Positions 31,746 to 40,702 of a DNA stretch of 51,122 nt are shown piece after piece. Under the pieces are notes generated by a model. The model was not told the DNA's origin. It did not search any database and was given only the letters and a program-made list of their open reading frames with translations. The translations under genes and the position numbers were made by a program. Source of the stretch: Selenomonas bovis DSM 23594 (GTDB lineage Bacteria > Bacillota > Negativicutes > Selenomonadales > Selenomonadaceae). The DNA is taken from positions 1-51,122 of the forward strand of contig NZ_KB908396.1 of assembly GCF_000381005.1 (NCBI RefSeq), read 5' to 3'. How positions within the stretch are numbered: position 1 is the first letter of the stretch; each line of letters begins with the position of its first letter.

Positions 31746-33530
31746 ATGCTCAATACAAAAATCACACGGCGCATTCTCGGATCTTTTCTGCTGCTTTCCC
31801 TTACAGGTTTATTGATCCTCGGCGTCATTCTCATGGATTTTTTTCACAACGATAACCTGAACGACGAAGAACATGATTTGCTTCTTCATGCGCAGATCAT
31901 CGAACATACGCTCCATGACGATATGTACCGTCATAGGGATCAGCTCGCTACCGACGTTTCTGACATCAGTGTGAAGACAGGTCTGCGCGTAACGATCCTC
32001 GATGAAACGGGCACCGTACTCGCTGACTCCAATAGTGATGCAGAAACCATGGACAACCATTGGAGGCGTCCTGAGGTACAGTCGGCATTTTCTCATGAAT
32101 ACGGTTCTGCTATCCGTTATAGCTACACGCTGCAGCAGAATATGATGTACGTCGCCATTCCGGTCCACAACCACGGTCGTTTCTCCGGCATCATTCGCAC
32201 AGCGACCTCACTGCAGCCTATCGAGGCATCCCTGCAGCACAGTATACGCGTCTTATTTCTTTCCCTTTTCATTTCCTTCATCGTTTCTGTCCTGCTCGCC
32301 ATCTGGCTTGCGCACAGGCAGCTCTCTCCCATCCTGAACATTATCCAAACAGCGCGTGCTATAATGGGAGGCGATCTTTCACGGCGCATTACCTACCGCA
32401 CAGGCGATGAGTTCGATATCCTGATTCATACCATTAATCAGCTTGCTGCTAATCTCGCCCATAAAATCGACGAAGCTCAGACGGAAAATCAAAAATTGAA
32501 CCTCATCCTGGATTCCATGGACAACGGCGTACTCCTTTTCGATGAAACCGGCGCAATCATGGACGCAAACCGCCAAGCATGCAAGATTTTCTCTCTGAAG
32601 CCTTCGGATATGAGCCGCCACAGCATCCACGTCCTCGGCAACGCCCTGATTTCAGATACAGCGCAGCAGGTTTTGAATAAGGAGAAAGCGATAACCATCC
32701 GCGTCACACTGCCTGTCAGCGGCACTCCGCATATTTTCAAGGTCTATTTCGCCATGTTCGTCACACATCAACGCACGGCTGTGCTGGCAGTCTTCCATGA
32801 TATTTCCTTGCTCGATGACATTTACCAGCGGCAAGCCGCCTTTGTCGGCAATGCAGCCCATGAGCTGCGCACACCATTGACCTCCATCCGTGGATTCGCG
32901 GAATTCCTCGCCGAGGATGATTTCTCCTCACCAGACGTCAGCCACCATTGCAGCGAGGTCATCCTGCATGAAGCTGAGCGAATGGACCGACTCATTTCTT
33001 CCTTGCTCGAGCTCGCGCGCCTTGACAGCAGAGAGTTGGGGAAAGATATGAAAAAGGAGCCGCTCGCTGCAGGCCGCATGCTGGAGCTCTCTGTGCAGGC
33101 ACTTCTGCCCAAAGCAAAAAAAAAGCAGCAGCTTGTGCAGATCGTACGGACGACATCTGCGCAGCTGCTTGCAAAAGAAGATCTTTTCCGACAGATCCTG
33201 CAGAATCTCATAGACAATGCCATCAAATATACGCCAGAAAATGGCACCATCAAAGCCGAATGCTGGACAGAGGCGGGAAACATCATCTTCGCTATCGAGG
33301 ACAACGGCATCGGCATTGATGCGAAGCATCTCCCCTTGATCTTCGATCGCTTTTATCGTGTGGATAAGGCGCGCGCCCGACAATCCGGCGGCAATGGCAT
33401 CGGGCTCTCACTCGTCAAATTCCTCGTCAAGATTTTCGGCGGTACGATCAATGTAGAAAGCAAACCCGGTGTAGGCACTCGTTTCACACTTGCCTTCCCC
33501 CAACTGGATGCTTCTCATCCATCGATATAA
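31746..33530 (+). CDS. phoR: Sensor histidine kinase, PhoR-like
   Basis: The 594-aa membrane kinase has a first transmembrane helix at residues about 11-32, a periplasmic sensor domain of some 130 residues, a second helix at about 167-189, HAMP, a PAS domain (about 250-355), HisKA with the phosphorylated His in NAAHELRTPLTSIRGF (about residue 375), and a HATPase domain with NLIDNAIKYTPENG, DNGIGID and GGNGIGLSLVKF. The order and the HisKA sequence fit PhoR. It is divergent from pstS, strengthening the phosphate link. No response regulator gene is adjacent, which is unusual for phoR. Confidence 0.8.
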   Translation: MLNTKITRRILGSFLLLSLTGLLILGVILMDFFHNDNLNDEEHDLLLHAQIIEHTLHDDMYRHRDQLATDVSDISVKTGLRVTILDETGTVLADSNSDAETMDNHWRRPEVQSAFSHEYGSAIRYSYTLQQNMMYVAIPVHNHGRFSGIIRTATSLQPIEASLQHSIRVLFLSLFISFIVSVLLAIWLAHRQLSPILNIIQTARAIMGGDLSRRITYRTGDEFDILIHTINQLAANLAHKIDEAQTENQKLNLILDSMDNGVLLFDETGAIMDANRQACKIFSLKPSDMSRHSIHVLGNALISDTAQQVLNKEKAITIRVTLPVSGTPHIFKVYFAMFVTHQRTAVLAVFHDISLLDDIYQRQAAFVGNAAHELRTPLTSIRGFAEFLAEDDFSSPDVSHHCSEVILHEAERMDRLISSLLELARLDSRELGKDMKKEPLAAGRMLELSVQALLPKAKKKQQLVQIVRTTSAQLLAKEDLFRQILQNLIDNAIKYTPENGTIKAECWTEAGNIIFAIEDNGIGIDAKHLPLIFDRFYRVDKARARQSGGNGIGLSLVKFLVKIFGGTINVESKPGVGTRFTLAFPQLDASHPSI

Positions 33531-33581
33531 CAACGCAGACGGAATCTCACAGTGATTCCATACAAAGAAAGAAGGATTATC

Positions 33582-35093
33582 ATGCAACACTATGATGTCA
33601 TCGTCATCGGTACAGGCGCAGCCAATATCGTGACAGACGCAGCACTGGCCCAGGGACTGCACGTCGCCATTGTGGAGCGCGGATCTTTCGGCGGCACTTG
33701 TCTCAACCGCGGCTGCATCCCAACAAAGGTCATGGTCACTGCGGCCAATCGCATCAGAGAGATCAAAGAAAGCCGCCGCATCGGGGTCACTGCGGAAAAC
33801 ATCCGCCTCGATTGGGACGTGCTTTCCAAGCGCCTCTGGAAGAAAATCGGAGAAAGCGCCGGAATCAAGTCTTACTATGAAAAATTTCCCAACTGCGAAA
33901 TTTACTGCGGCACAGCCGCCTTTGCTGCGCCCCATACCATCTCTGTCACCTTGAACAGCGGCGGCAATGTCATGCTCACCGCTGATAAGATCATTGTAGC
34001 GACAGGAGCCCACACAAACGTCCCGTCTCTGCCTGGGCTGGAAGAAGTCGGTTATGTGACCTCGGAATCGTTTTTCGGCTCCTCCTATCCCGAAAAAACC
34101 TATGGGAGCTTGATCCTCCTTGGAGGTGGTCCTATCGGCTGTGAATTCGCCCATATTTTCAATGCAGCAGGCACGGACGTCACACTGATTCAGCATAACA
34201 TCCGTCTGCTTCCCCGCGAGGAGCCTAGCATCTCAGCGCATATCCTGCACTCGTTCCGCCGCTATGGCATTGATGTCAAACTCAACCAAGAGCCCGTCTC
34301 CGTCACACGGTGCGGTCGCCTGAAGGTCATTACCTGCCGCGACCGTACGACCGGTAAACTGCAGGAAATATCTGCCGAGGAAATCTTCGTTGCCTCCGGT
34401 ATCAGGCCAGCGACAGATCTCCTGTGTCCTGCAAAGGCATCCGTCCGTATGGACAAACGCGGTTACATCGAAACGAATGAATTCCTCGAAACGACAAGTG
34501 AAGGTGTCTGGGCGCTGGGCGATGTCAACGGACGTGCGCCCTTCCGCCATAAAGCGAACTATGAGGCCGAGATTCTCGCCCACAATCTTTTTTCCCACCA
34601 CACACCAGAAACGTGGCGGTGGGCCGACTATGATGCTGTACCGGCCGTCACCTATACTTACCCAGAAACGGCTCACGTCGGTCTGACGGAAACTGACGCT
34701 ATACAAAGGGGATTTGACGTCAAAACTGCGATACATCGATATTCATCGACAGCAAAAGGCTATGCACTCGGCTACGAGCCGGGCGATGAAGACGACGGTT
34801 TTCTGCGCCTCGTCGTCGACCGAAAGACACGCACCATTCTCGGTGCACACATCGTTGGTCCGGAGGCATCCATCCTCATACAGCCTTTCATCAATGCAAT
34901 GATGGGCGGCACACATACCCTACAGCCGATTCATGAAGATATTGCCTCGCCGAGCGTCCGTTCTCTGAGAGCTAATCATCTGACCCGCACTCTGCCCCCG
35001 AACAGCATAGCTGCATTCAACGAATGCATGACACCCCATCCATCATTATCCGAACTAGTTATGTGGACACGCTACTACTACGATCATAAATAA
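33582..35093 (+). CDS. FAD-dependent pyridine nucleotide-disulfide oxidoreductase
   Basis: The 503-aa protein belongs to the dihydrolipoamide dehydrogenase/glutathione and mycothiol reductase group. It has the FAD motif VIVIGTGAANIVTDAA, the redox disulfide GGTCLNRGCIPTK, the NAD(P) motif ILLGGGPIGCEFAHIF, WALGDVNGRAPFRHKA and the C-terminal active-site His-Glu in HPSLSELV. MQHYDVIV is the start, with GAAGGA upstream. No keto-acid dehydrogenase genes are near, so a free-standing thiol reductase is more likely than an E3 subunit. The substrate cannot be named. Confidence 0.88.
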   Translation: MQHYDVIVIGTGAANIVTDAALAQGLHVAIVERGSFGGTCLNRGCIPTKVMVTAANRIREIKESRRIGVTAENIRLDWDVLSKRLWKKIGESAGIKSYYEKFPNCEIYCGTAAFAAPHTISVTLNSGGNVMLTADKIIVATGAHTNVPSLPGLEEVGYVTSESFFGSSYPEKTYGSLILLGGGPIGCEFAHIFNAAGTDVTLIQHNIRLLPREEPSISAHILHSFRRYGIDVKLNQEPVSVTRCGRLKVITCRDRTTGKLQEISAEEIFVASGIRPATDLLCPAKASVRMDKRGYIETNEFLETTSEGVWALGDVNGRAPFRHKANYEAEILAHNLFSHHTPETWRWADYDAVPAVTYTYPETAHVGLTETDAIQRGFDVKTAIHRYSSTAKGYALGYEPGDEDDGFLRLVVDRKTRTILGAHIVGPEASILIQPFINAMMGGTHTLQPIHEDIASPSVRSLRANHLTRTLPPNSIAAFNECMTPHPSLSELVMWTRYYYDHK

Positions 35094-35291
35094 CTTCTCT
35101 TCCAAACCATATCCCCATGAATGCCAGTTATCCATCTGCCTACCTTGCCATTCCATCCCTCATTACCTGGCCACTATATGCATTGCCGCAACACATTCTC
35201 CATACCTTCGATATACAAAACAGCAGCTGGAGATATGCCCAAACCCTAGCATACCCTCAGCTGTTGAGAAAAAATTTCTTTGTCATCCACC

Positions 35292-36734
35292 TTAAAGCCA
35301 TAAGCACTCTATACGTCGCACAGCCTCCGGCATGCACGCTTCTCCAACGCTCGAGTAATCGAGCACGAAGAGGTGCTGCAGGTCGGAGATTTTTTCTTTT
35401 GCAGCCAGATCCGACACCGTATAGTAACTCGAAAGCGACCGCATGTGGATGCCCTGCGCAGCGAGGCGTTTTGCAATTGTTTCGTCACTGCCCGCATGAT
35501 GAAACCTCACGAGGAAATGCAGGCCCGAGCCGTGCTCGATGATCTCCATACGCTGTGCGAAACGGCTCTTGCGCAGCAGGGAAAGCAATCGCTCCCGCCG
35601 CTTGCGGTAGAGCGTCCGCATGCGGTTGATATGCTTCTCAAACGCCCCGCTCTCGATGAAGCGTGCGAGCGTATATTGCTCAAAATTGGAAACCGTGCAA
35701 CTGTAAAAATTCAGCCGCGCCTCGAAAGGCGCTACAAGGCGTTGTGGCAGGACAAGGTAACTGATACGAATGGTTGGCGTCAGGCTCTTGGAAAAAGTAT
35801 TCATATAAATGACGCGGCCCTCGACATCAATTCCCATCAATGTGGGAATCGGACGTCCTGTGAGACGAAACTCGCTATCATAATCATCCTCGATGATATA
35901 GCGGTCCGAGGAAGCCGCCGCCCAGCCGAGCAGCTCATAGCGGCGACTAACCGGCATGATGATGCCGGTAGGAAAATGATGAGACGGACTGATATGGAGA
36001 ATCTGGGCCTCTTTCGCGCAAAGCTCGTCGGGTCTGACGCCCGCATCATCAAGCCCCGCCAATACGCAGCGAGCACCACAGCTCTCATAAATCCTGCGGA
36101 TGCGCCCGTACCCAGGATTCTCCACGCAGAAACATTTCTCTCTCCCAAAGAACTGCACGAGCAGGCCGTATAGATACTCTGTCCCTGCGCCTACGACGAT
36201 CTGATCCGGCGCTACCTTGAGCCCGCGGAAATGCGCAAGGTGCGAAGCAATCGCTGCTCGCAGGCGATAGACACCAAAACCTGGGGAGCGCTCGATCAGT
36301 GCGGCCGCATCCTCTGCAACGACCTGGCGCAGGAGTTTCGTCCACGTCGTAAAAGGGAAGTTCTCGGCATTGACACCGCCCTCGGCAAAGTCGACGAAAT
36401 AGGCAGGCGGCGCAGTATCGGCCAACGCGGCGACCGGTTTCTCTGACGGCGCAGACCTGGCCGCTGCCGCCTGCTCTTTCTGTATGACGCGCGCAGCCTC
36501 CGTCACATAGAACCCGCGCTTCGGCAGAGATTTGCAATACCCCTCTGCCGTCAGCTGCCCATACGCGCCTTCCACCGTAATGGTACTGATGCCTAATTGA
36601 CGGGCCAGCGCCCGCTTCGAGGGCAGTTTTTCACCGACCTGCAGGCGTCCCTCTTCTATATCCTTGCGAATGCAGCGATAGAGATATTCATAGAGCGGCA
36701 TCTTGCCGAGCTTGTCAAACGAATACGTCAGCAT
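35292..36734 (-). CDS. MocR/PdxR-type GntR-aminotransferase regulator
   Basis: The 480-aa regulator fuses a GntR winged helix (residues about 1-75; KLPSKRALARQLGISTITVEGAYGQL) to a fold-type I aminotransferase-like domain. The PLP lysine is in NTFSKSLTPTIRIS, and IEDDYDSEFR is typical of MocR proteins. Such regulators sense PLP or an amino compound. It lies 30 bases after the GH84 gene on the same strand, so it may be co-transcribed with an amino-sugar pathway. Its target is unknown; no pdxST genes are nearby. Confidence 0.88.
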   Translation of the reverse strand: MLTYSFDKLGKMPLYEYLYRCIRKDIEEGRLQVGEKLPSKRALARQLGISTITVEGAYGQLTAEGYCKSLPKRGFYVTEAARVIQKEQAAAARSAPSEKPVAALADTAPPAYFVDFAEGGVNAENFPFTTWTKLLRQVVAEDAAALIERSPGFGVYRLRAAIASHLAHFRGLKVAPDQIVVGAGTEYLYGLLVQFFGREKCFCVENPGYGRIRRIYESCGARCVLAGLDDAGVRPDELCAKEAQILHISPSHHFPTGIIMPVSRRYELLGWAAASSDRYIIEDDYDSEFRLTGRPIPTLMGIDVEGRVIYMNTFSKSLTPTIRISYLVLPQRLVAPFEARLNFYSCTVSNFEQYTLARFIESGAFEKHINRMRTLYRKRRERLLSLLRKSRFAQRMEIIEHGSGLHFLVRFHHAGSDETIAKRLAAQGIHMRSLSSYYTVSDLAAKEKISDLQHLFVLDYSSVGEACMPEAVRRIECLWL

Positions 36735-36764
36735 AAAGATCTCCTCCAGAACATGACGCGAACG

Positions 36765-38249
36765 TCAATTTCCCACCGTCTCATTCACGAGATTGAGATG
36801 ATCCGTCAATTCATCGAGAAAAGCGCGCGCCGTCTTTTCCGAGATGCGCGCTTCCCCATCATGCGCAATGACTGCCTGCCGCGCAGCGAGGAACGACGTT
36901 TGCTGCGCGGCGGTCATCTTGCCGTTCCTGCGTGCAGCCAAAAGGGCAAGGCCCAAGCGATCAGCCCGCACAATACGCTGCAGCTGCAAAAGCTGCGGCC
37001 GACATTCTGCGAGCTGCGTGCCGGGAAGTTCCAGCAGCAGCTTCTCTGTGGCCATCTCTATCTGTGCCAGCCTGTCATCGAGGCGCTGTACGCGAAGGCG
37101 AAGCAAGACACCGCGCGGATAACTCTGCCAAAGCGCATCCATCTCCTGCCGCAGAGCCGGCGCATCGCTGCCTCCAATGTCAGCCCAGCTCGTCTCCAAA
37201 TGCTGCGCGTGTTCCGCAACCGTCATCATCGCGGGCGCAAGACTGCCGTACTGACGCTCTACGGCCTCCTGCCACGCCGTCTGCGGCTCGTAATGGGATG
37301 GGTGATTCGCCAAGGCCGCCGCTGTCGCCAGCGAAATGCGCGACATCTGCTCATGCCTCATGGGATTGAAAAAAACGGCTGGCACCCCCTTGAGCGGCAG
37401 ATTCTCCACGGGACCGAGCGCCAAGTTCGTTTCCTTGTAATCCGTGACAGGATAATTCCACCAAATGCCGAGCGGCCTGCCGTAAATCCCCTCTGCCGCC
37501 TGGTACTCCTCCGCCGTAAGGTTTCCCTTCACGACGCCTTCTCCTGTATAAAGCACGAGGATGTCCGGTGACAGCAACTTGGAAAACGAGGCGGTATACG
37601 GTTTGACCGCCCCCGCTGCATCAACCATATCCGCGCGGAAGTACTCCGTCGGTACCGTGAGAATCGCACCGATATCATGATGGCGCGCCCGCAGCCGCGC
37701 AGCGACTGCGTTGAGGAATGCCGCCTGCCCCGGCCCATCCTTCTGCTCGATATCATCGAAGAAAATGGCGAAATCACGCACACCCACGCCGTAAAGCGCC
37801 TCACACTTCGCCAACATAGCCGCTTGGTCTTCCGCCCCGGCATGCCCGAGATAGAAGAGATCCATGCCTGGCGAAACAGCGAAAATGAAACGCACCCGTG
37901 CCGCCTTCGCCGCCTTTACGAGCGCTGCAAGCTCGGTGAGCTTTTGCGGCGGATACGGCAGGCGCCACTGACTCCGATGATAGGCATCGTCCTTCGGTGC
38001 ATAGATATAAGCGTTGAATCCCACGCGACCGCAAAACGAGAGCATATCAAGCCGTTCCTGCTGTGTCCAGGGCGTACCGTAAAAGCCCTCGACCACACCG
38101 CGCAGCGGCACGGCATCCGGCGCTACTTGCTTTGCACGCGCAGCGGCACACGCGAAAATGCCCGGCAGACAACTGCCGAGCAATAACGCAAAAACGAACA
38201 ACAAATGAAAGAGAGCGATGCTCTTCTTATTTCTCCTGCGATCTTTCAT
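36765..38249 (-). CDS. Secreted GH84 beta-N-acetylglucosaminidase
   Basis: The 494-aa protein starts with a signal peptide (charged MKDRRRNKKS, hydrophobic core LFHLLFVFALLLG, small residues after CA). The catalytic barrel follows: RGVVEGFYGTPWTQQER, FNAYIYAPKDDAYHR, and the acid pair in FAIFFDDIEQ, characteristic of glycoside hydrolase family 84, which removes terminal GlcNAc by substrate-assisted catalysis. The C-terminal part is helical, without obvious binding modules. The ATG overlaps the stop of the 114-aa gene upstream (ATGA). It may trim host glycans or cell-wall sugars outside the cytoplasm. Confidence 0.9.
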   Translation of the reverse strand: MKDRRRNKKSIALFHLLFVFALLLGSCLPGIFACAAARAKQVAPDAVPLRGVVEGFYGTPWTQQERLDMLSFCGRVGFNAYIYAPKDDAYHRSQWRLPYPPQKLTELAALVKAAKAARVRFIFAVSPGMDLFYLGHAGAEDQAAMLAKCEALYGVGVRDFAIFFDDIEQKDGPGQAAFLNAVAARLRARHHDIGAILTVPTEYFRADMVDAAGAVKPYTASFSKLLSPDILVLYTGEGVVKGNLTAEEYQAAEGIYGRPLGIWWNYPVTDYKETNLALGPVENLPLKGVPAVFFNPMRHEQMSRISLATAAALANHPSHYEPQTAWQEAVERQYGSLAPAMMTVAEHAQHLETSWADIGGSDAPALRQEMDALWQSYPRGVLLRLRVQRLDDRLAQIEMATEKLLLELPGTQLAECRPQLLQLQRIVRADRLGLALLAARRNGKMTAAQQTSFLAARQAVIAHDGEARISEKTARAFLDELTDHLNLVNETVGN

Positions 38250-38590
38250 GCGTCCCAATTCACCTGCTGATATTTCATGCGGAAGAACCTGGCATTCGTA
38301 TCCCCAGGCTGCGCTTCCCAGAGGTCGATCTGGCGGCACGCCTCGGCGATTTCGCCATCGAGCAATTCCCTCGCCTGTTCCTTGCCGATAGACGCATTCT
38401 GCCGCCCCTCTTGTATGCCCTGGAGCATGCGCACCGGCAGGGCACCGGCTGCATATTCCTTGAGCTCCTCATAGCATTCCTGCACATAATATGAGACATT
38501 CTTCAATGAATGATCGCAGAGCCAGACCGCGACTTTCCTGCACATCACATCATCACGCAACCGCTCTGCAGGGATTTGCTTTTCTCCCAT
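38246..38590 (-). CDS. 114-aa protein between rfbB and GH84, unknown
   Basis: The gene begins MGEKQIPAERLRDDVMCRKV after an AGGTGG site, 10 bases after rfbB, and its stop overlaps the GH84 start. The protein is helical and acidic, with cysteine and tyrosine residues in CDHSLKNVSYYVQECYEEL and a tryptophan-ending tail. No signal peptide or membrane segment is seen, so it is cytoplasmic, unlike its coupled partner. I do not recognise the family. The operon places it with nucleotide-sugar synthesis. Confidence 0.65.
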   Translation of the reverse strand: MGEKQIPAERLRDDVMCRKVAVWLCDHSLKNVSYYVQECYEELKEYAAGALPVRMLQGIQEGRQNASIGKEQARELLDGEIAEACRQIDLWEAQPGDTNARFFRMKYQQVNWDA

Positions 38591-38600
38591 TTCTTCCACC

Positions 38601-39644
38601 TCAGATTTTTGCATACTCCATCTTTGCGCGCTGGTCATACATGCGCTCATAGTATGTCTGGTAATCGCCGGAAATGATGCCCATCCACCAGTCGCGATGC
38701 TCAAGATACCACTTGATGGTCAGCTTGATGCCATCCTCGAACTTCGTCGTCGGCTCCCATCCCATCTCCTCATGGATTTTCGTCGGATCGATGGCATAGC
38801 GGCGGTCATGCCCCTTGCGGTCAGCAACGTGCGCGATCAGACTCTCCGGCTTGCCGAGCTCCTTGAGGATGGTCTTTACCACATCGATATTGCGGCGCTC
38901 GTTGTGCCCGCCGATATTATACACCTCGCCGACACGTCCCTTGCGGATGATCAGATCGATTGCAGCGCAGTGATCCTTCACGTAGAGCCAGTCGCGCACA
39001 TTCTCGCCTGTCCCATAGACCGGCAGTTCCTTATCAGAGAGCGCGTTGATGATCATGAGCGGAATGAGCTTCTCCGGGAAATGAAACGGGCCGTAGTTGT
39101 TCGAGCAGCGGGAAATCGTCACCGGCACCTTGTAGGTGCGGTGATACGCCTGCACGAGCAGATCCGCCGACGCCTTGGAAGCGGAGTACGGGCTCGACGT
39201 ATGGAGCGGCGTCTCCTCCGTAAAGAAGAGGTCTGGACGGTCGAGCGGCAAATCGCCGTAAACCTCGTCCGTCGACACCTGATGGAAACGATCGATACTG
39301 TACTTGCGGCAGGCATCGAGCAGGACGCTCGTGCCGATGATATTCGTCTGAAGGAACACTTCTGGATTCTCGATGGATCGATCGACATGACTTTCCGCGG
39401 CGAAATTGACGACAATATCCGGCCTCTCCGTCTCGAAGATGCGGTAGATGGCCCTGCGATCAGCAATATCGGCGCGGATGAACTTGAACTTATCCTTTTT
39501 GAGCGCCGCTTCAAGCGTCTCGAGATTCCCTGCATACGTGAGCTTATCGATGCAGATGATCCGATCCTCCGGATGCTTCTTGAGCTCATAGTAGACGAAA
39601 TTACTGCCAATAAATCCGGCGCCGCCGGTCACGATAATATTCAT
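38601..39644 (-). CDS. rfbB: dTDP-glucose 4,6-dehydratase
   Basis: The 347-aa short-chain dehydrogenase relative converts dTDP-glucose to dTDP-4-keto-6-deoxyglucose. It has the NAD motif VTGGAGFIGSNFVYYEL, NFAAESHVDRSI, the catalytic STDEVYGDLP (Thr-Asp-Glu) and YSASKASAD (Tyr-x3-Lys). RCSNNYGPFHFPEKLIPL is typical for RmlB. It follows rfbA by 20 bases. RmlC and RmlD are not in this window, so the rest of the dTDP-rhamnose route must lie elsewhere or another 6-deoxy sugar is made. Confidence 0.95.
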   Translation of the reverse strand: MNIIVTGGAGFIGSNFVYYELKKHPEDRIICIDKLTYAGNLETLEAALKKDKFKFIRADIADRRAIYRIFETERPDIVVNFAAESHVDRSIENPEVFLQTNIIGTSVLLDACRKYSIDRFHQVSTDEVYGDLPLDRPDLFFTEETPLHTSSPYSASKASADLLVQAYHRTYKVPVTISRCSNNYGPFHFPEKLIPLMIINALSDKELPVYGTGENVRDWLYVKDHCAAIDLIIRKGRVGEVYNIGGHNERRNIDVVKTILKELGKPESLIAHVADRKGHDRRYAIDPTKIHEEMGWEPTTKFEDGIKLTIKWYLEHRDWWMGIISGDYQTYYERMYDQRAKMEYAKI

Positions 39645-39664
39645 ATAGATACCATCCTTCTCTG

Positions 39665-40540
39665 TTATTTTTCATTTGCGAGCTGCAGCAGATACTTGCC
39701 ATACTCGTTTTTCTTGAGCGGCTCCGCCAGACGCTCTAGCTGTGCGCGGTCGATACGTCCCATGCGATAGGCGATCTCCTCGATGCAGGCGATCTTGAGG
39801 CCCTGACGCGCCTGGATGGTGCCGACAAAGCTCGCCGCCGCGAGCAGCGACTCATGTGTTCCCGTATCGAGCCACGCATAGCCGCGCCGCATCTTCTCGA
39901 CACGAAGTTTTTTCGCCTCGAGATAGCGCTTGTTGACATCGGTGATTTCAAGCTCGCCGCGCACAGAGGGGCGGATGGACTTCGCAATGTCCACGATATC
40001 GCTGTCATAGAAATAGAGTCCTGTCACCGCGTAGTTCGACTTCGGTACAGACGGCTTTTCCTCAAGGCTCAATGCCCGTCCCGAGGCGTCAAACTCCACA
40101 ACGCCGTAACGCTCCGGATCGCTCACATAATAGGCAAAAACCGTTGCACCATCATCATAGGATGCCGCACGCTGCATCGCCTGCGCCAAATCTGAGCCGT
40201 AAAAAATATTATCGCCGAGCACCAGCGCGCAACCTTCGCTGCCGATAAAGTCCTCGCCAATCAAGAATGCCTGCGCTAAACCATCAGGACTCGGTTGCAC
40301 GGCGTACTGGATAGAAATCCCAAGCTGGCTCCCATCACCGAGCAACGCGGAGAAAAGCGATTGATCCTTCGGTGTCGTGATGATGAGGATTTCCTGGATT
40401 CCCGCCAGCATGAGCGTCGAAAGCGGATAATAAATCATCGGCTTATCATACACCGGCATCAGTTGCTTGGAAACCACCTTGGTGAGCGGATAGAGCCGCG
40501 TGCCGGAGCCGCCGGCTAAAATAATCCCCTTGCGTATCAA
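39665..40540 (-). CDS. rfbA: Glucose-1-phosphate thymidylyltransferase
   Basis: The enzyme (about 291 aa) makes dTDP-glucose from dTTP and glucose 1-phosphate. Motifs are [41 protein letters not shown] and the [10 protein letters not shown] segment. There is no ATG at the expected place. A TTG (40,540-40,538) lies well spaced from a GGGGGTG site, while a GTG nine bases further upstream overlaps that site, so TTG is preferred. It opens the rfbA-rfbB-orf114-GH84-mocR cluster. A weak promoter (TGGACA, 17 bases, TACATA) lies a little upstream. Confidence 0.93.
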   Translation of the reverse strand: MIRKGIILAGGSGTRLYPLTKVVSKQLMPVYDKPMIYYPLSTLMLAGIQEILIITTPKDQSLFSALLGDGSQLGISIQYAVQPSPDGLAQAFLIGEDFIGSEGCALVLGDNIFYGSDLAQAMQRAASYDDGATVFAYYVSDPERYGVVEFDASGRALSLEEKPSVPKSNYAVTGLYFYDSDIVDIAKSIRPSVRGELEITDVNKRYLEAKKLRVEKMRRGYAWLDTGTHESLLAAASFVGTIQARQGLKIACIEEIAYRMGRIDRAQLERLAEPLKKNEYGKYLLQLANEK

Positions 40541-40702
40541 AAAAAACACCCCCGAACAATTTATGTATCGCTATAATAATACGCTGTCCACTTGTCTCTT
40601 TCCTTCTTCGAGGAGAGGCGTCAGAGATTTCTCATCGCAATATGCCCCTACATCTATTCAACTGCACTGCATCCCGCATGACAACATCGGGAAGGCAAGC
40701 AA

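Noticed and set aside
35117-35542. Forward frame after the flavoprotein gene
   Set aside because: Its second half is antisense to the MocR gene and it has no ribosome site.
35685-35695. TTGCTCAA occurrence as a possible fifth copy of the phage motif
   Set aside because: The second and third blocks are absent at the required distances and it lies inside a coding region.
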